DNA of 64,000 nt, taken from the IMG/VR virus record IMGVR_UViG_3300007775_000001, positions 50,951-114,950 of that record. The stretch is one strand, 5' to 3'. The position numbers and the translations under genes are program-made. Shown piece by piece: positions 7,154-15,219 of this stretch. This DNA is from a virus. Position 1 is the first letter of the stretch. Each line of letters begins with the position of its first letter. The notes beneath the pieces were generated by a model. That model had not been told where the DNA came from, searched no databases, and saw only the letters and a list, made by a program, of their open reading frames with translations.

Positions 7154-7708
7154 ATGAAGCAAGAATTGACATTGCGACACTATTTGAAGAGTGTCTCTCA
7201 GCTTGAGAAAGACGAGGAGGTACTTCAAGCTTTGGCCGATGCGGTTATGGGTCTGGAGGCCCATCAGTTTCTTGTCTTCATGGCGCGAGTGAAGGATACC
7301 GTCAAGACGGATGCAGGATACCGCGAATTTATCTCGTCGCTCTTCGGGGGCAAGCGCAAGGTCAATCCGCGCGACGTGACCATCTATATCAAAATAGATG
7401 GTGCGCATGAGACCACTCATAACAAGATCAGTGCGATAAAGCATTGTCGTGCAGTGACGTATGGCGAGAACATGGGTTTGGTCTGTGATCCTGACAGGAT
7501 GGGTCTAAGGGAGGCCAAAGACCTCGTGGAAGCGTCGAAGATGGGTGAGGTCAAGGTCGTTCGGCTTTCTGGCAAGGGAGCCAAAGAGGCTTCCGTCCAG
7601 TTTGCGAACAATATCATGGCGTGTGGATATGACGTTCGCGTCGAGGGTGGGGACGAGGAGTATGAGAGCGAAGTCGATGACTTCATTGCGGAGCTAAAGG
7701 CACTCTGA
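7154..7708 (+). CDS. Protein with ribosomal L7/L12 C-terminal-like domain (184 aa)
   Basis: Residues from about 96 to 172 follow the bL12 C-terminal domain: a KISAIKHCRAVT strand/helix, then MGLREAKDLVEASK, which is very close to the conserved LGLKEAKDLVE helix, and a final helix-strand (AKEASVQFANNIMACGYDVRVE). In ribosomes this domain recruits translation factors. An insertion of about 15 residues separates the first two parts. The N-terminal 70 residues are helical and unassigned. The protein ends in the DFIAELKAL tail shared with four neighbours. The ribosome binding site GGGAGATTCC precedes ATG 7154. A role in translation control by the phage is plausible but unproven. Confidence 0.7.
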   Translation: MKQELTLRHYLKSVSQLEKDEEVLQALADAVMGLEAHQFLVFMARVKDTVKTDAGYREFISSLFGGKRKVNPRDVTIYIKIDGAHETTHNKISAIKHCRAVTYGENMGLVCDPDRMGLREAKDLVEASKMGEVKVVRLSGKGAKEASVQFANNIMACGYDVRVEGGDEEYESEVDDFIAELKAL

Positions 7709-8067
7709 TGACACGAGAAGAAAACGACAAGCGGGAACGCCAGATCAGATGTGTACGTAAGATGCTGGTCACCCTAGACCAGTTGTTGACTAGGAATACG
7801 TTCGATCAGGCTGAGAAGCATTACTATGGCCGCAAGAATGAGATTGTTGGCGGTGGCAACAACAGTATTTTTACGGGTTTGCGCAACGCTGCGTTTAGTG
7901 GTCAGCCATTCTACAAGTTCTCAGACGGTCAGACTGAGGTGGCTTATGACTATCTGGATGAACGATTGGTGCTCGTGAATCCCAGCAAGCCTGACATGGA
8001 AGAGCGTCTGAAGAGAGACGGGGCCATGTTCGTTCCGCTCGTGGAACTGATCAAGAAGTCGAGCTAG
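7708..8067 (+). CDS. Hypothetical protein (119 aa)
   Basis: ATG 7708 overlaps the preceding stop (TGATG). Basic N-terminus, helical middle, and an HYYGRKNE / GGGNNSIFTG segment. No family recognised. The TAG stop at 8065-8067 abuts palindrome copy 2. It is likely cotranscribed with the L7/L12-like gene. Confidence 0.6.
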   Translation: MTREENDKRERQIRCVRKMLVTLDQLLTRNTFDQAEKHYYGRKNEIVGGGNNSIFTGLRNAAFSGQPFYKFSDGQTEVAYDYLDERLVLVNPSKPDMEERLKRDGAMFVPLVELIKKSS

Positions 8068-8082
8068 TTTCTACGTAGAAAC
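8067..8082. repeat. Palindrome copy 2 (GTTTCTACGTAGAAAC)
   Basis: Perfect 16-bp palindrome, extended to 18 bp by flanking A/T (8066-8083). It overlaps the end of the upstream stop codon by one base and ends 2 bp before the next ATG, the same geometry as copy 1. Confidence 0.95.
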
Positions 8083-8084
8083 TC

Positions 8085-9083
8085 ATGAGCAAGAAACAAC
8101 CACGTATGGGCAAGAGCCTGAAAGAAGCCCTGGACAAGAAGGTGCGTGACCAAGCTATGATCGCCGTCATGGATCATGACTTGGGTGGCGATATGTCGGA
8201 TGCTTTTCGGTATTTGCTCAAGCCCATGATAGAGATTCCGGAGAAGAAACCCAAGGAGAATAAGCCTGTTCCTCCTCTTGTTCCTATTGTGGTCGTGGCT
8301 GTGATGATGGAAGAGATGCCCATTGACAATCACGGTGGGCATGCGTGGGGCTTCAGGTCGGTTGTGCGTCATTTTGGTCAGGGGAGCAATAACGCTCGTA
8401 CATACGCTGAAGACGATCTGTCGTTGGTGTGGAGAATCGAAGGTGAGGTTTATTATCAATCGTGGGAGTACCATCAAGCTCTTGGCTACGCGATGAACTA
8501 CGTAGCTCAGAAGTTTGGTGCAAAGCGATACGAGCTACGAGTTGTGGGGCCGATGAAGTCCATGGAAAGTCTTTATCCATATCTGCATTGGGACTCTCTC
8601 CCCGTGTCTGCCAAGAGTTTCACATTGAACTGTTCTGGGATCGGTGACTGGCCTGCATTCAATAACTTCGCCATGAAGGAGTTGGGTTGGAAGAAGCATG
8701 AGGTCAGTGACTTCGTGACCAATCCACCACGGTTTCCTGTGGCTTTGTTGACCACGAGAACCCTTGATTCTGCATTTGTCTATGCTGCGAAGCTATTGAA
8801 GGTCAAGGGCACTGCCCATCTGATGACCGATCAGGTTGCTTCTCGTCTGCCTGGACATCCGCAATCGGAGCGTGACAAGTACACCTACCAGGAAGGCGGA
8901 ATTACAGACGAGAAGGGAATCCGTCAAGCCGTCGTGTTACGGAGACAGTGGTCGGTTTGGCGTCGTGAGTTGGCGTCTGGCAAAGTGACTCTGAAGGAGA
9001 TCGAGAAGATCATCGAAATCAACAATGGGATCGATGACCGCGAGACAGAGACCGATATGCTCAAAGAGCTAGGGAGTCTGTGA
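8085..9083 (+). CDS. Hypothetical protein with shared C-terminal tail (332 aa)
   Basis: ATG 8085 lies 2 bp after palindrome copy 2, without a visible Shine-Dalgarno sequence. Basic N-terminus, a Pro/Val-rich hydrophobic stretch (VPPLVPIVVVAVMM, residues 63-76), then a large unassigned domain. A beta-alpha-beta-like segment (FPVALLTTRTLDSAFVYAAK) near residue 223 resembles a segment of the 12108 gene product. It ends with DMLKELGSL, the tail shared by five proteins in this region. Function unknown. Confidence 0.65.
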   Translation: MSKKQPRMGKSLKEALDKKVRDQAMIAVMDHDLGGDMSDAFRYLLKPMIEIPEKKPKENKPVPPLVPIVVVAVMMEEMPIDNHGGHAWGFRSVVRHFGQGSNNARTYAEDDLSLVWRIEGEVYYQSWEYHQALGYAMNYVAQKFGAKRYELRVVGPMKSMESLYPYLHWDSLPVSAKSFTLNCSGIGDWPAFNNFAMKELGWKKHEVSDFVTNPPRFPVALLTTRTLDSAFVYAAKLLKVKGTAHLMTDQVASRLPGHPQSERDKYTYQEGGITDEKGIRQAVVLRRQWSVWRRELASGKVTLKEIEKIIEINNGIDDRETETDMLKELGSL

Positions 9084-9084
9084 C

Positions 9085-9396
9085 ATGGTCTTTGGAATGA
9101 GAGACGCGGTTGAAAAGGAAACGAGAGACATGGCTGCTCATGAGCCGATCTTGATGAGTTCTTACATCGTGCGTCTCATTGAGGCGTATAGTGATCATCC
9201 GGCGGCGGCTGCCCAAACCATAAGCGATTTGAGATGTGCATTGGATGCTCAGTTGGCTATGGAGCTTTGGTTATTACGAGATGGATACGATTCGGCAACC
9301 GGAATCAAGCTCGATCTGAAAACGGGCAAGCCGGTCGCTGCACCAAGAAGAGGGCCAACAGCAATTGACATCCTAGCGGAGCTTGATCAGCTATGA
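9085..9396 (+). CDS. Hypothetical protein with shared C-terminal tail (103 aa)
   Basis: ATG 9085 is one base after the preceding stop. Helical protein with an Ala-rich centre (HPAAAAQTI), a short basic linker (APRRGP) and the C-terminal tail DILAELDQL. The linker-plus-tail layout suggests the tail is a separate docking peptide. No family recognised. Confidence 0.6.
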   Translation: MVFGMRDAVEKETRDMAAHEPILMSSYIVRLIEAYSDHPAAAAQTISDLRCALDAQLAMELWLLRDGYDSATGIKLDLKTGKPVAAPRRGPTAIDILAELDQL

Positions 9397-9908
9397 GCAT
9401 GAGAATCTATGACCACTACGAGTGGAAGAGGAATCTGAACTCTCTGTTTGCCTTCTGTATCGAGCTACGCAAGAAGGAGCATGCTCGTCTGAAGGCTGAG
9501 TTCATGAAGATGACCAAGGAGCAACGCGGCAAGCTGTACGATGAAACCCATGATCGAAGGAATTTCATGCAGCGTGGGTCGTGGGAGTTCGATACGAGCA
9601 TCATGATCTACCCGTATGGGCAGCGACTGTTCTTCGGGTTGTTCGGCTTCAACTACAGCAATCCGATCCTGGAGACAGTGCAGCAAGATTCGCGGGTGGT
9701 GGACTTCCATTATCAGAATCAGTCAGATCGTCCAGACCATATCTCTCCGCAAGAGTGGCGTGCGCGTCGAAGGGTGTGGGACAAGATCGGTGAGCGAAGT
9801 CATGTTTTCGCTGAGATGGGCTTGTCCTTCCAGGTCACAAGTCTGGACACGGCAACGATCATGCTCATCATGTGTGCCCACGAGGAGAACCAATGCAACG
9901 AGAACTGA
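9393..9908 (+). CDS. Hypothetical protein (171 aa)
   Basis: ATGA overlap with the previous gene. Strongly basic first 60 residues (many Lys/Arg/Glu) and an aromatic stretch (YGQRLFFGLFGFNYSNP). No motif recognised. It overlaps the next gene by 16 nt. Confidence 0.6.
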   Translation: MSMRIYDHYEWKRNLNSLFAFCIELRKKEHARLKAEFMKMTKEQRGKLYDETHDRRNFMQRGSWEFDTSIMIYPYGQRLFFGLFGFNYSNPILETVQQDSRVVDFHYQNQSDRPDHISPQEWRARRRVWDKIGERSHVFAEMGLSFQVTSLDTATIMLIMCAHEENQCNEN

Positions 9909-10159
9909 CCATCCGGTATCACATCAATCAGGATGGGCTCGATGTGATGTTCGAGTTGGAAGATCGGATCATCGCTGCAATCGAGCCGTACGGTTGCAAG
10001 ATGGTGAGTGCAGGTACGATGGTGGTGGGTCGTTGGAACCGGGGTTTTCAGGTACGCGGTGACGGTGTAGAATTGGCACTCGCGAAGATCACGGAAATCA
10101 TGAAGACCGCGCGTGTTGAATTCGGTCACGAGTGGCGAGACATTCAAGAGGGGTCATGA
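9893..10159 (+). CDS. Hypothetical protein (88 aa)
   Basis: ATG 9893 after GAGGAGAACC, inside the end of the previous gene. Alternating strands and a helix (ELEDRIIAAIEPYGCKM, then strands around MVVGRWNRGFQV, then ALAKITEIMK) suggest a small ferredoxin-like alpha/beta fold. No specific family recognised. Confidence 0.6.
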   Translation: MQRELTIRYHINQDGLDVMFELEDRIIAAIEPYGCKMVSAGTMVVGRWNRGFQVRGDGVELALAKITEIMKTARVEFGHEWRDIQEGS

Positions 10160-10380
10160 ATAACAAGGAATTGTGGGTCGAGGTCGGAAAGACAGTGTGG
10201 TGGTTTATCATGGTTATTCCCGCTCTGCTCTTGTTGTTCGCTGTGGCTGCTCTGGCTGATGTGGTTGAGAAGTGGGTCAACACCAACAGTGTGTGCAGGC
10301 TATACAGGGTGATCATCCCATTCCCTGGGTGGATGAAACGAGACATGAGGCGGTATGTTGATCGGAATCGTGGGAAGTAG
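10156..10380 (+). CDS. Small single-span membrane protein (74 aa)
   Basis: ATGA overlap with the previous gene. One clear transmembrane segment (WWFIMVIPALLLLFAVAAL, about residues 14-32), then a basic C-terminal tail probably facing the cytoplasm. It overlaps the SLOG gene by 26 nt. Function unknown. Confidence 0.6.
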   Translation: MNNKELWVEVGKTVWWFIMVIPALLLLFAVAALADVVEKWVNTNSVCRLYRVIIPFPGWMKRDMRRYVDRNRGK

Positions 10381-10756
10381 ATCGATCACTGACTACACGC
10401 TCTTCAAAGAAGAGCTTGAGAAGGTCATGGTGCCAGACCCCAAGCAGGACATGATTGTGTCTGGTGGGGCAAATGGGATAGACTCGCTGGCAGAGCAGTA
10501 TGCACGAGCGCACGGAATCCAACCGGTGATTCTGCCCGCCTTGTGGGACAACTTCGGCAAGGGGGCGGGAAAGATCAGGAACAGTAACGTGGTGAAGGTG
10601 GCACACATCATCATCGCATTCTGGGATCAGGAGTCACCGGGAACCAAGGACACGATTGATAAGGCTAAAGCCAATGGGAACCTTTTCGAAGTCATCCGAC
10701 TCAGACCAGGGCAAACAAGCGAGAACTCGATTGCGTGTGGTGAGTTCTTCGAGTAG
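10355..10756 (+). CDS. SLOG-superfamily protein (DUF2493/DprA-like nucleotide-binding fold) (133 aa)
   Basis: N-terminal MLIGIVGSRSITDY is the typical SLOG/DUF2493 opening strand and phosphate loop, followed by IVSGGANGIDSLAEQYA, the conserved GGA-GID helix that binds nucleotide-like ligands. Proteins of this superfamily bind or process nucleotide-derived molecules, and some act in antiviral signalling. A phage copy could bind such a signal; that is inference. Length is normal for the family. Confidence 0.85.
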   Translation: MLIGIVGSRSITDYTLFKEELEKVMVPDPKQDMIVSGGANGIDSLAEQYARAHGIQPVILPALWDNFGKGAGKIRNSNVVKVAHIIIAFWDQESPGTKDTIDKAKANGNLFEVIRLRPGQTSENSIACGEFFE

Positions 10757-11003
10757 ATTGCTCAAGATCAACTGGTGGTTCAGGCTGAAGAGCTGGGTCG
10801 GGTTCTGGATCGGTGAGCTAATCGCTCTGGTGCTGATCGTTGTTATCTTCTTCGGTAGTGTGGTTGCAGCGGTGGCGATAGCTCTATGGATGTTGCTGGC
10901 GATGGCTCTATGGATGTTGCTGGCGTTCCTGTTCGCGAATCCAAGGGGTATAGCATTCATGATCATCGCTCTGGCAATCGCCTACTGGATCATCACGCAC
11001 TGA
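10740..11003 (+). CDS. Small multi-span membrane protein (87 aa)
   Basis: Likely starts at GTG 10740 (or GTG 10737) inside the end of the SLOG gene. Three hydrophobic stretches cover most of residues 20-87. A 24-nt direct repeat (10881-10928) encodes ALWMLLAM then ALWMLLAF in tandem. Membrane protein of unknown role; holin-like size, but no charge pattern or lysis neighbours support that. Confidence 0.5.
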   Translation: MSSSSRLLKINWWFRLKSWVGFWIGELIALVLIVVIFFGSVVAAVAIALWMLLAMALWMLLAFLFANPRGIAFMIIALAIAYWIITH

Positions 11004-11012
11004 GTGTGAATC

Positions 11013-11876
11013 ATGGCGATGCATAACGATTTTCGAGACGATTTTCGAGACGAGGAGCGCAAGGCCAAGGAAGACAAGGTCAGCACTCTTGCCAGAGATG
11101 CACTGGATAAGGCGCACGAGATCATTGCCAAAACGGCAGCGATCACGGACGAGAAATTCCAGGAGGAGATCAAAAAACTGGCGAAAAAGAAAGCTCTGAA
11201 ACGTTTGAAATTCAAGTTGAAGCCGCATGGCAACTACGGTGTATTGGGGGGTGTGCTCTATCCAAACCAGGATGGTAGTGGTCAGGAGTCACACTTCAAG
11301 TTTTTCGATTCGCATCTGAGTAGGCTGATCGGGAAGATGATGGCGGCGATCACTTACGATTGGTATCCATCCTTTGTGAGTGACAAGGAGATACCGGATC
11401 ATCATCACTTCACACTATATCCAATCGAGATCGACACAAGCGAGTTGGAAGGCAGACTGTGCAACGTGGTAGTGTATAGGTTTGGTCTGGAGCGAGTGAA
11501 TGGCAAGCATGACGAGTTTGTGTCGAATGCGCTGGATGGAACCTATACCAAAGAGAACAGCCAGATCGTGCGGTTCAATGGGTACTCACGGCATCGGGTG
11601 ATCAACAGACAGGCGTTACTCGATCACATTCGGGAAGAAGAGCGTGAGCAAATCCTGAATGTGAAGCGGTACTATCAAAGCCTTGACGCGCGGAACGGTT
11701 GGTCGTTGCATCACAATGTACCGTATAGCAAGAGCTTGGCGCGTTATGTAGAGCAACTGAGACGGTTGTGTGAGGAGGGGGATATCGAGATCGTATTCAA
11801 CTCTGCATTGGCGCCTAGCACGGAACCAGAGTCCGAAAAGGGGCCTGACTTCATCGAGGAGTTGAGCAAGCTGTGA
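11013..11876 (+). CDS. Hypothetical protein with shared C-terminal tail (287 aa)
   Basis: Starts at ATG 11013; a 12-nt direct repeat near the start gives the tandem DFRDDFRD. The N-terminal 75 residues are highly charged, basic and helical. The middle has His-rich DHHHFTLYPIEI. It ends in DFIEELSKL, one of the five shared tails. The next gene starts at GTG 11873, overlapping the stop. No family recognised. Confidence 0.6.
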   Translation: MAMHNDFRDDFRDEERKAKEDKVSTLARDALDKAHEIIAKTAAITDEKFQEEIKKLAKKKALKRLKFKLKPHGNYGVLGGVLYPNQDGSGQESHFKFFDSHLSRLIGKMMAAITYDWYPSFVSDKEIPDHHHFTLYPIEIDTSELEGRLCNVVVYRFGLERVNGKHDEFVSNALDGTYTKENSQIVRFNGYSRHRVINRQALLDHIREEEREQILNVKRYYQSLDARNGWSLHHNVPYSKSLARYVEQLRRLCEEGDIEIVFNSALAPSTEPESEKGPDFIEELSKL

Positions 11877-12130
11877 AAGTGCGTGGTCATTGCTATCGAT
11901 GCGACAAACCCATCAATGGATCGACCCAGATGATAGAACCAAAAGATTGCTGGGAATGCCAAGTCCGAATGAAATGGTGGTGGTGGCTCCTGGAGCTTGT
12001 TTGGGTTCTGCTAGTGTTGGGTACTTGTACCTATATAGTCTTTTGGTTAGGCCATAGTGGGTTGTGGTATCTTTTTGCCCTTCTTTTGTGTGGATCGTCC
12101 CACGACCATGAGAAACAACAGCACTGCTGA
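11873..12130 (+). CDS. Zinc-ribbon plus transmembrane protein (85 aa)
   Basis: GTG start 11873 overlaps the preceding stop (GTGA). The N-terminus has CYRCDKP and, about 18 residues later, CWECQVR: two CxxC knuckles typical of a small zinc ribbon. A Trp-rich membrane stretch (MKWWWWLLELVWVLLVLG and beyond) follows. The combination suggests a membrane-anchored zinc protein. It overlaps the next gene by 23 nt. Confidence 0.6.
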   Translation: MKVRGHCYRCDKPINGSTQMIEPKDCWECQVRMKWWWWLLELVWVLLVLGTCTYIVFWLGHSGLWYLFALLLCGSSHDHEKQQHC

Positions 12131-13295
12131 AGAAGCCAAGTTCAAGCAGTACCAGGATGAGAACTTCGGTGAGGTTGCATCCTGGGTGATGCGATCACGG
12201 ATCGATGGTGCTACGGAGATGTTCTTAACGGACATCTATGGCAACAAGAAGGAGATCATCACGCTACCCGATGGCAAGAAGATCATTCGACAAACAGAGT
12301 ATGTGAAGATGGAATCGATTACTCAGAAGTCAGCCAAAGTAGCCAAGAAGCGCAATCAGAAAGAGGCACCTAAGTTCTCTTCATCAGAGTTCAAGCGTGC
12401 TGTCTTGCCTACGATCAAGCCACGGAAGGATAAAATCTTCCCGTTGACCAAGAATGATAAGTGGGAAGCGGTAGCGTACTCTCCTGATTCGCCTGAAGCG
12501 ATCCAAGATGAGCGTCAAAACAGTCGCAAGGATTTGAAAGCTCGCATTCAAGCGATGGATCGTGTCATCAAGAAGCAGATCGTGGAGAGAGACAAGCTTG
12601 CGCAAGAGCTACATGACGTGGGCAAAAACGAAGAGGGTGTCAATGCTCAGTTGTCGAAACTGCTGGGCAATGCTCGCGTGTCTCAACTGACGGTGGGGGC
12701 GGCACATCCTTATGTTGACCCGCCAAGCGACATGAACACGGATGATAAGCTTCCGTGTCCCATGATGTTCTTTCATGCCGATGATCAGGTTTCGGTGTAT
12801 GCTCACTCGTTGGAGAGTGCGTATGGTTTGGCTGTGATGGTGGCACTGGTTAACGAGTTCAGTGAAGGTGAAGTGGTTGAAGATAAGGAAGACCTGTCTA
12901 ATTGGGATCAGGTGAATGCGCGGGCTGCTATCTCGCTTGCTAATACGGGGCTGAAGAAGTTGGCTGAGATGTCTGTCGCGGTATACGTGTGGGGCGTCCA
13001 ATGCTCTCATGGGATGTTCATTCCGATCATTCAGAAGTGTTTCGGTGACCTGGATGACTTCGATCAGATGTACTACAGAAATACATTGGAGCACCAAAAG
13101 TTTCCCGTGGTCGTTTATCGGGGGGCTTTGACTTCTCGTGTGCTTAAGGCTCGTGTGGTGATGGCGTCCTTTGGGATCGATGCGGAGATTCTGTTGTCTG
13201 GTCATGAGCGTCGTTCCTACCCCGATCCTGTGAAACGAAAGGAGTACAAGCGGGTCGAAGAAGGCGACATCATGAGGGAGTTGAACGAGCTATGA
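12108..13295 (+). CDS. Hypothetical protein with coiled coil and shared C-terminal tail (395 aa)
   Basis: ATG 12108 is preferred over an in-frame upstream ATG because it is the first start outside a hydrophobic out-of-place leader; no strong ribosome binding site is visible. Basic N-terminal third, a coiled coil near residues 145-185 (DLKARIQAMDRVIKKQIVER), then a globular part with FPVVVYRGALTSRVLKA, similar to a segment of the 8085 product. It ends in DIMRELNEL, the fifth copy of the shared tail. Function unknown. Confidence 0.65.
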   Translation: MRNNSTAEEAKFKQYQDENFGEVASWVMRSRIDGATEMFLTDIYGNKKEIITLPDGKKIIRQTEYVKMESITQKSAKVAKKRNQKEAPKFSSSEFKRAVLPTIKPRKDKIFPLTKNDKWEAVAYSPDSPEAIQDERQNSRKDLKARIQAMDRVIKKQIVERDKLAQELHDVGKNEEGVNAQLSKLLGNARVSQLTVGAAHPYVDPPSDMNTDDKLPCPMMFFHADDQVSVYAHSLESAYGLAVMVALVNEFSEGEVVEDKEDLSNWDQVNARAAISLANTGLKKLAEMSVAVYVWGVQCSHGMFIPIIQKCFGDLDDFDQMYYRNTLEHQKFPVVVYRGALTSRVLKARVVMASFGIDAEILLSGHERRSYPDPVKRKEYKRVEEGDIMRELNEL

Positions 13296-13503
13296 TAAGG
13301 GGTCTAAAGGGGTCTAAAACGCACACCAAGCCCTTTTCTGCGTAGGGTGTGGGCGAGGGGATTCAGATAGCTCGTATCGACTTGATTCTGGCTACACGAT
13401 GGCTATTGTTTGGGCCTGAAATCCTCGTCTTCTGTCCTTGGCACCATAAAGCCTACTACTACCCATACTTCCGCAATGGGGTGGACAATTCCAACCTTGA
13501 GCC
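13296..13503 (+). other. Intergenic region without a gene
   Basis: About 200 nt with no credible ORF. It opens with a tandem GGGGTCTAAA repeat (13299-13318) and has a GCACACC/GGGTGTG inverted repeat around 13321-13350 that might act as a weak terminator. I see nothing else before the promoter at 13504. Confidence 0.6.
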
Positions 13504-13532
13504 TTGACATTGTGTAGCACATGTAATACACT
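13504..13532 (+). promoter_or_regulatory. Promoter with operator-like spacer (second of four)
   Basis: TTGACA (13504-13509), 17 bp, TACACT (13527-13532). The spacer carries GTAGCACATGTAATAC, and the transcript begins with the same TGTGGCTGAGAGAGAAACCC leader (13538-13557) as at 5841. Confidence 0.85.
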
Positions 13533-13573
13533 ATAACTGTGGCTGAGAGAGAAACCCTGAACGGAGAACGGTC

Positions 13574-13894
13574 ATGGGATGGGAAGCGGATGTGGAAAAG
13601 TGGAAACAGCGCGAAGAGCGCATGCGGGAAGAAGACGCGGTTGCCAAGGGCAAGGGTGAACTGGTCGGGCGGTACATCAGTGAGCATGTGGCTGATGGGT
13701 ACGCCTACTATGTGGTCGCCAAGGTCGATGGCAATACGGTAACTCTAGATCACGTGGATACCTTCGATGGTTATGCGATCCTGGCGGTCGAGGCCATGAA
13801 CCGAAGGGTTCCTCTGACTATGGTCAAGGCGTACATCTCTGTCCGCGAGAAGTGGGAAAACCTCCTGGATGCTGTCGCTACGGGGGTAGCGTAA
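13574..13894 (+). CDS. Hypothetical protein (106 aa)
   Basis: First gene after the promoter at 13504, ATG 13574 after GGAGAACGGTC. Charged N-terminal helix followed by a beta-rich part (ADGYAYYVVAKVDGNTVTLD). No family recognised. The stop overlaps the next ATG (TAATG). Confidence 0.6.
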   Translation: MGWEADVEKWKQREERMREEDAVAKGKGELVGRYISEHVADGYAYYVVAKVDGNTVTLDHVDTFDGYAILAVEAMNRRVPLTMVKAYISVREKWENLLDAVATGVA

Positions 13895-14145
13895 TGGCAA
13901 TCGTCGGCAATCTGGTGAGAGAGAAATCCCGTGCGGATGCGTATGAGGCTACACACCAAGAGGAAGTCTTGGCGTGGCGTAATGCGGCGCGGGTGGCTGG
14001 CGAGCAATCGATCAAGGAACGGGAAGAGCGTTACCCTGTTCTGAATGCTGAGAACGCTGCTGAAGCAATCGAGTTTCAACAGCGTCGGTTCGCTGAGATC
14101 GTGAAGGAGCGCAAGCAGGCTCGTCAACTGAAGAGAAAGTCATGA
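13894..14145 (+). CDS. Hypothetical helical protein (83 aa)
   Basis: ATG 13894 overlaps the preceding stop. Almost entirely helical and highly charged; ends ARQLKRKS. The following gene starts within its stop (ATGA). No domain recognised. Confidence 0.55.
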   Translation: MAIVGNLVREKSRADAYEATHQEEVLAWRNAARVAGEQSIKEREERYPVLNAENAAEAIEFQQRRFAEIVKERKQARQLKRKS

Positions 14146-14429
14146 ACGAGAGAAAGCCCAGTGCTGCCGCGATGCGGCTGGCTCAAGATATTCAAACGTT
14201 GCAGCAATGCCATGTGGCTCTAGGGCGGCAATGGGTAGGAGCCTGCACTGAACTCCCGCCCATTGCCCACGTCATTGACGACAGAGGGCTGGCAGATGCA
14301 ATCGAGGTAATCAAGAGACTGATGACGATTGCCCAACGGCCGTCGGTTGGTTCGCCCGGCGAGAGATACATCAACAGCATACTCGATGCCGCGTTGGCTA
14401 CTCTTGTCAAGCTAGAGGGAGACCAATGA
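14142..14429 (+). CDS. Hypothetical protein, KPSAAA N-terminus (95 aa)
   Basis: ATGA start. N-terminal KPSAAAMRLAQDIQ is shared in outline with the next gene (KPSAAAIWTCKEAV), suggesting that the two starts come from a local duplication or share an N-terminal signal. This opening, with small-residue runs ahead of a helix, is common in phage accessory genes. Function unknown. Confidence 0.55.
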   Translation: MNERKPSAAAMRLAQDIQTLQQCHVALGRQWVGACTELPPIAHVIDDRGLADAIEVIKRLMTIAQRPSVGSPGERYINSILDAALATLVKLEGDQ

Positions 14430-14716
14430 CCACCAACCCCAAACCCAGCGCCGCCGCGATATGGACATGCAAGGAAGCTGTCCAGCACATTGAGCCCAAT
14501 GCGCTGTGTGTGAAGAAGGATGGGTTGTTCTTTGTCTTCGAGAGCGATATCCACGAGTTCATGGGAGCCGGGATGGCTATCGGGGAGGGCGAATCGCCGG
14601 TTGGTGCATGGACAAGAGCCCTGGAGCATTTGATTCCTGGGCGGGTTCACCGCGAAGTCTTTCGGATGTTGCGTGGGTCGCGGCTCGGCGCGGTTCTTCA
14701 AGAGGGTGTCAAGTGA
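14426..14716 (+). CDS. Hypothetical protein, KPSAAA N-terminus (96 aa)
   Basis: ATGA overlap with the previous gene, whose N-terminal motif it repeats. The rest is a small alpha/beta domain (KKDGLFFVFESDIHEFMGAG). A 12-codon ORF (GTG 14713 to TGA 14751, ending RKLMRKS) overlaps its stop and the next start. Confidence 0.55.
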   Translation: MTTNPKPSAAAIWTCKEAVQHIEPNALCVKKDGLFFVFESDIHEFMGAGMAIGEGESPVGAWTRALEHLIPGRVHREVFRMLRGSRLGAVLQEGVK

Positions 14717-14747
14717 ACGAGCAGGCCCGGAAACTAATGAGGAAGTC

Positions 14748-15170
14748 ATGAGCGAGAGTCATCCGGACATTATGAGCTTTGTGGCCAATGCCGATCCTGA
14801 CGCGCTCCGCGCAGAAGGAGCCAAAATCATGAATCTAATCCTAATCGCGCTCGCTGCTGTGTGGGTCGCTGGAGCTATCTTCGGATTTGGGGCAACCAAT
14901 GCTTTTTTTCTCAAAAGATATGCGCACTTGTACTATTGGGGGGCGGCACAAACCGCGTACCCAAACTTGTACTTCAGTGGATGGGATTCGAGAGAGCCGG
15001 GGCTTCTGTTCAAGGCCCCTATAGTCGCCCTCTCCTGCGTCGTGGCCATATCGAGTCCATTCAGTCTCCTGGTTCTGATTACCGGATGGCGCTGGCGGCA
15101 TGGTCTTAAGTTCCGCTGGTGGAGGCCGGAGCCGTATCTACCGGAACTGAAGATGAAACACAGCAAGTAG
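14748..15170 (+). CDS. Membrane protein with two spans (140 aa)
   Basis: ATG 14748 follows GAGGAAGTC. Soluble N-terminal 25 residues, a first transmembrane segment (LILIALAAVWVAGAIFGFGA), a loop of about 45 residues with several Tyr/Trp, a second segment (APIVALSCVVAISSPFSLLV) and a basic C-terminus. No family recognised. Confidence 0.6.
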   Translation: MSESHPDIMSFVANADPDALRAEGAKIMNLILIALAAVWVAGAIFGFGATNAFFLKRYAHLYYWGAAQTAYPNLYFSGWDSREPGLLFKAPIVALSCVVAISSPFSLLVLITGWRWRHGLKFRWWRPEPYLPELKMKHSK

Positions 15171-15219
15171 CGTGCCAACAGGAGGAGTAAGTCACAAGCG
15201 AACATACGGATGGTGAACC

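Noticed and set aside
10740-11003. Holin call for the 87-residue membrane protein
   Set aside because: Size and membrane spans fit, but there is no endolysin or spanin next to it, and the spans come partly from a local DNA repeat.
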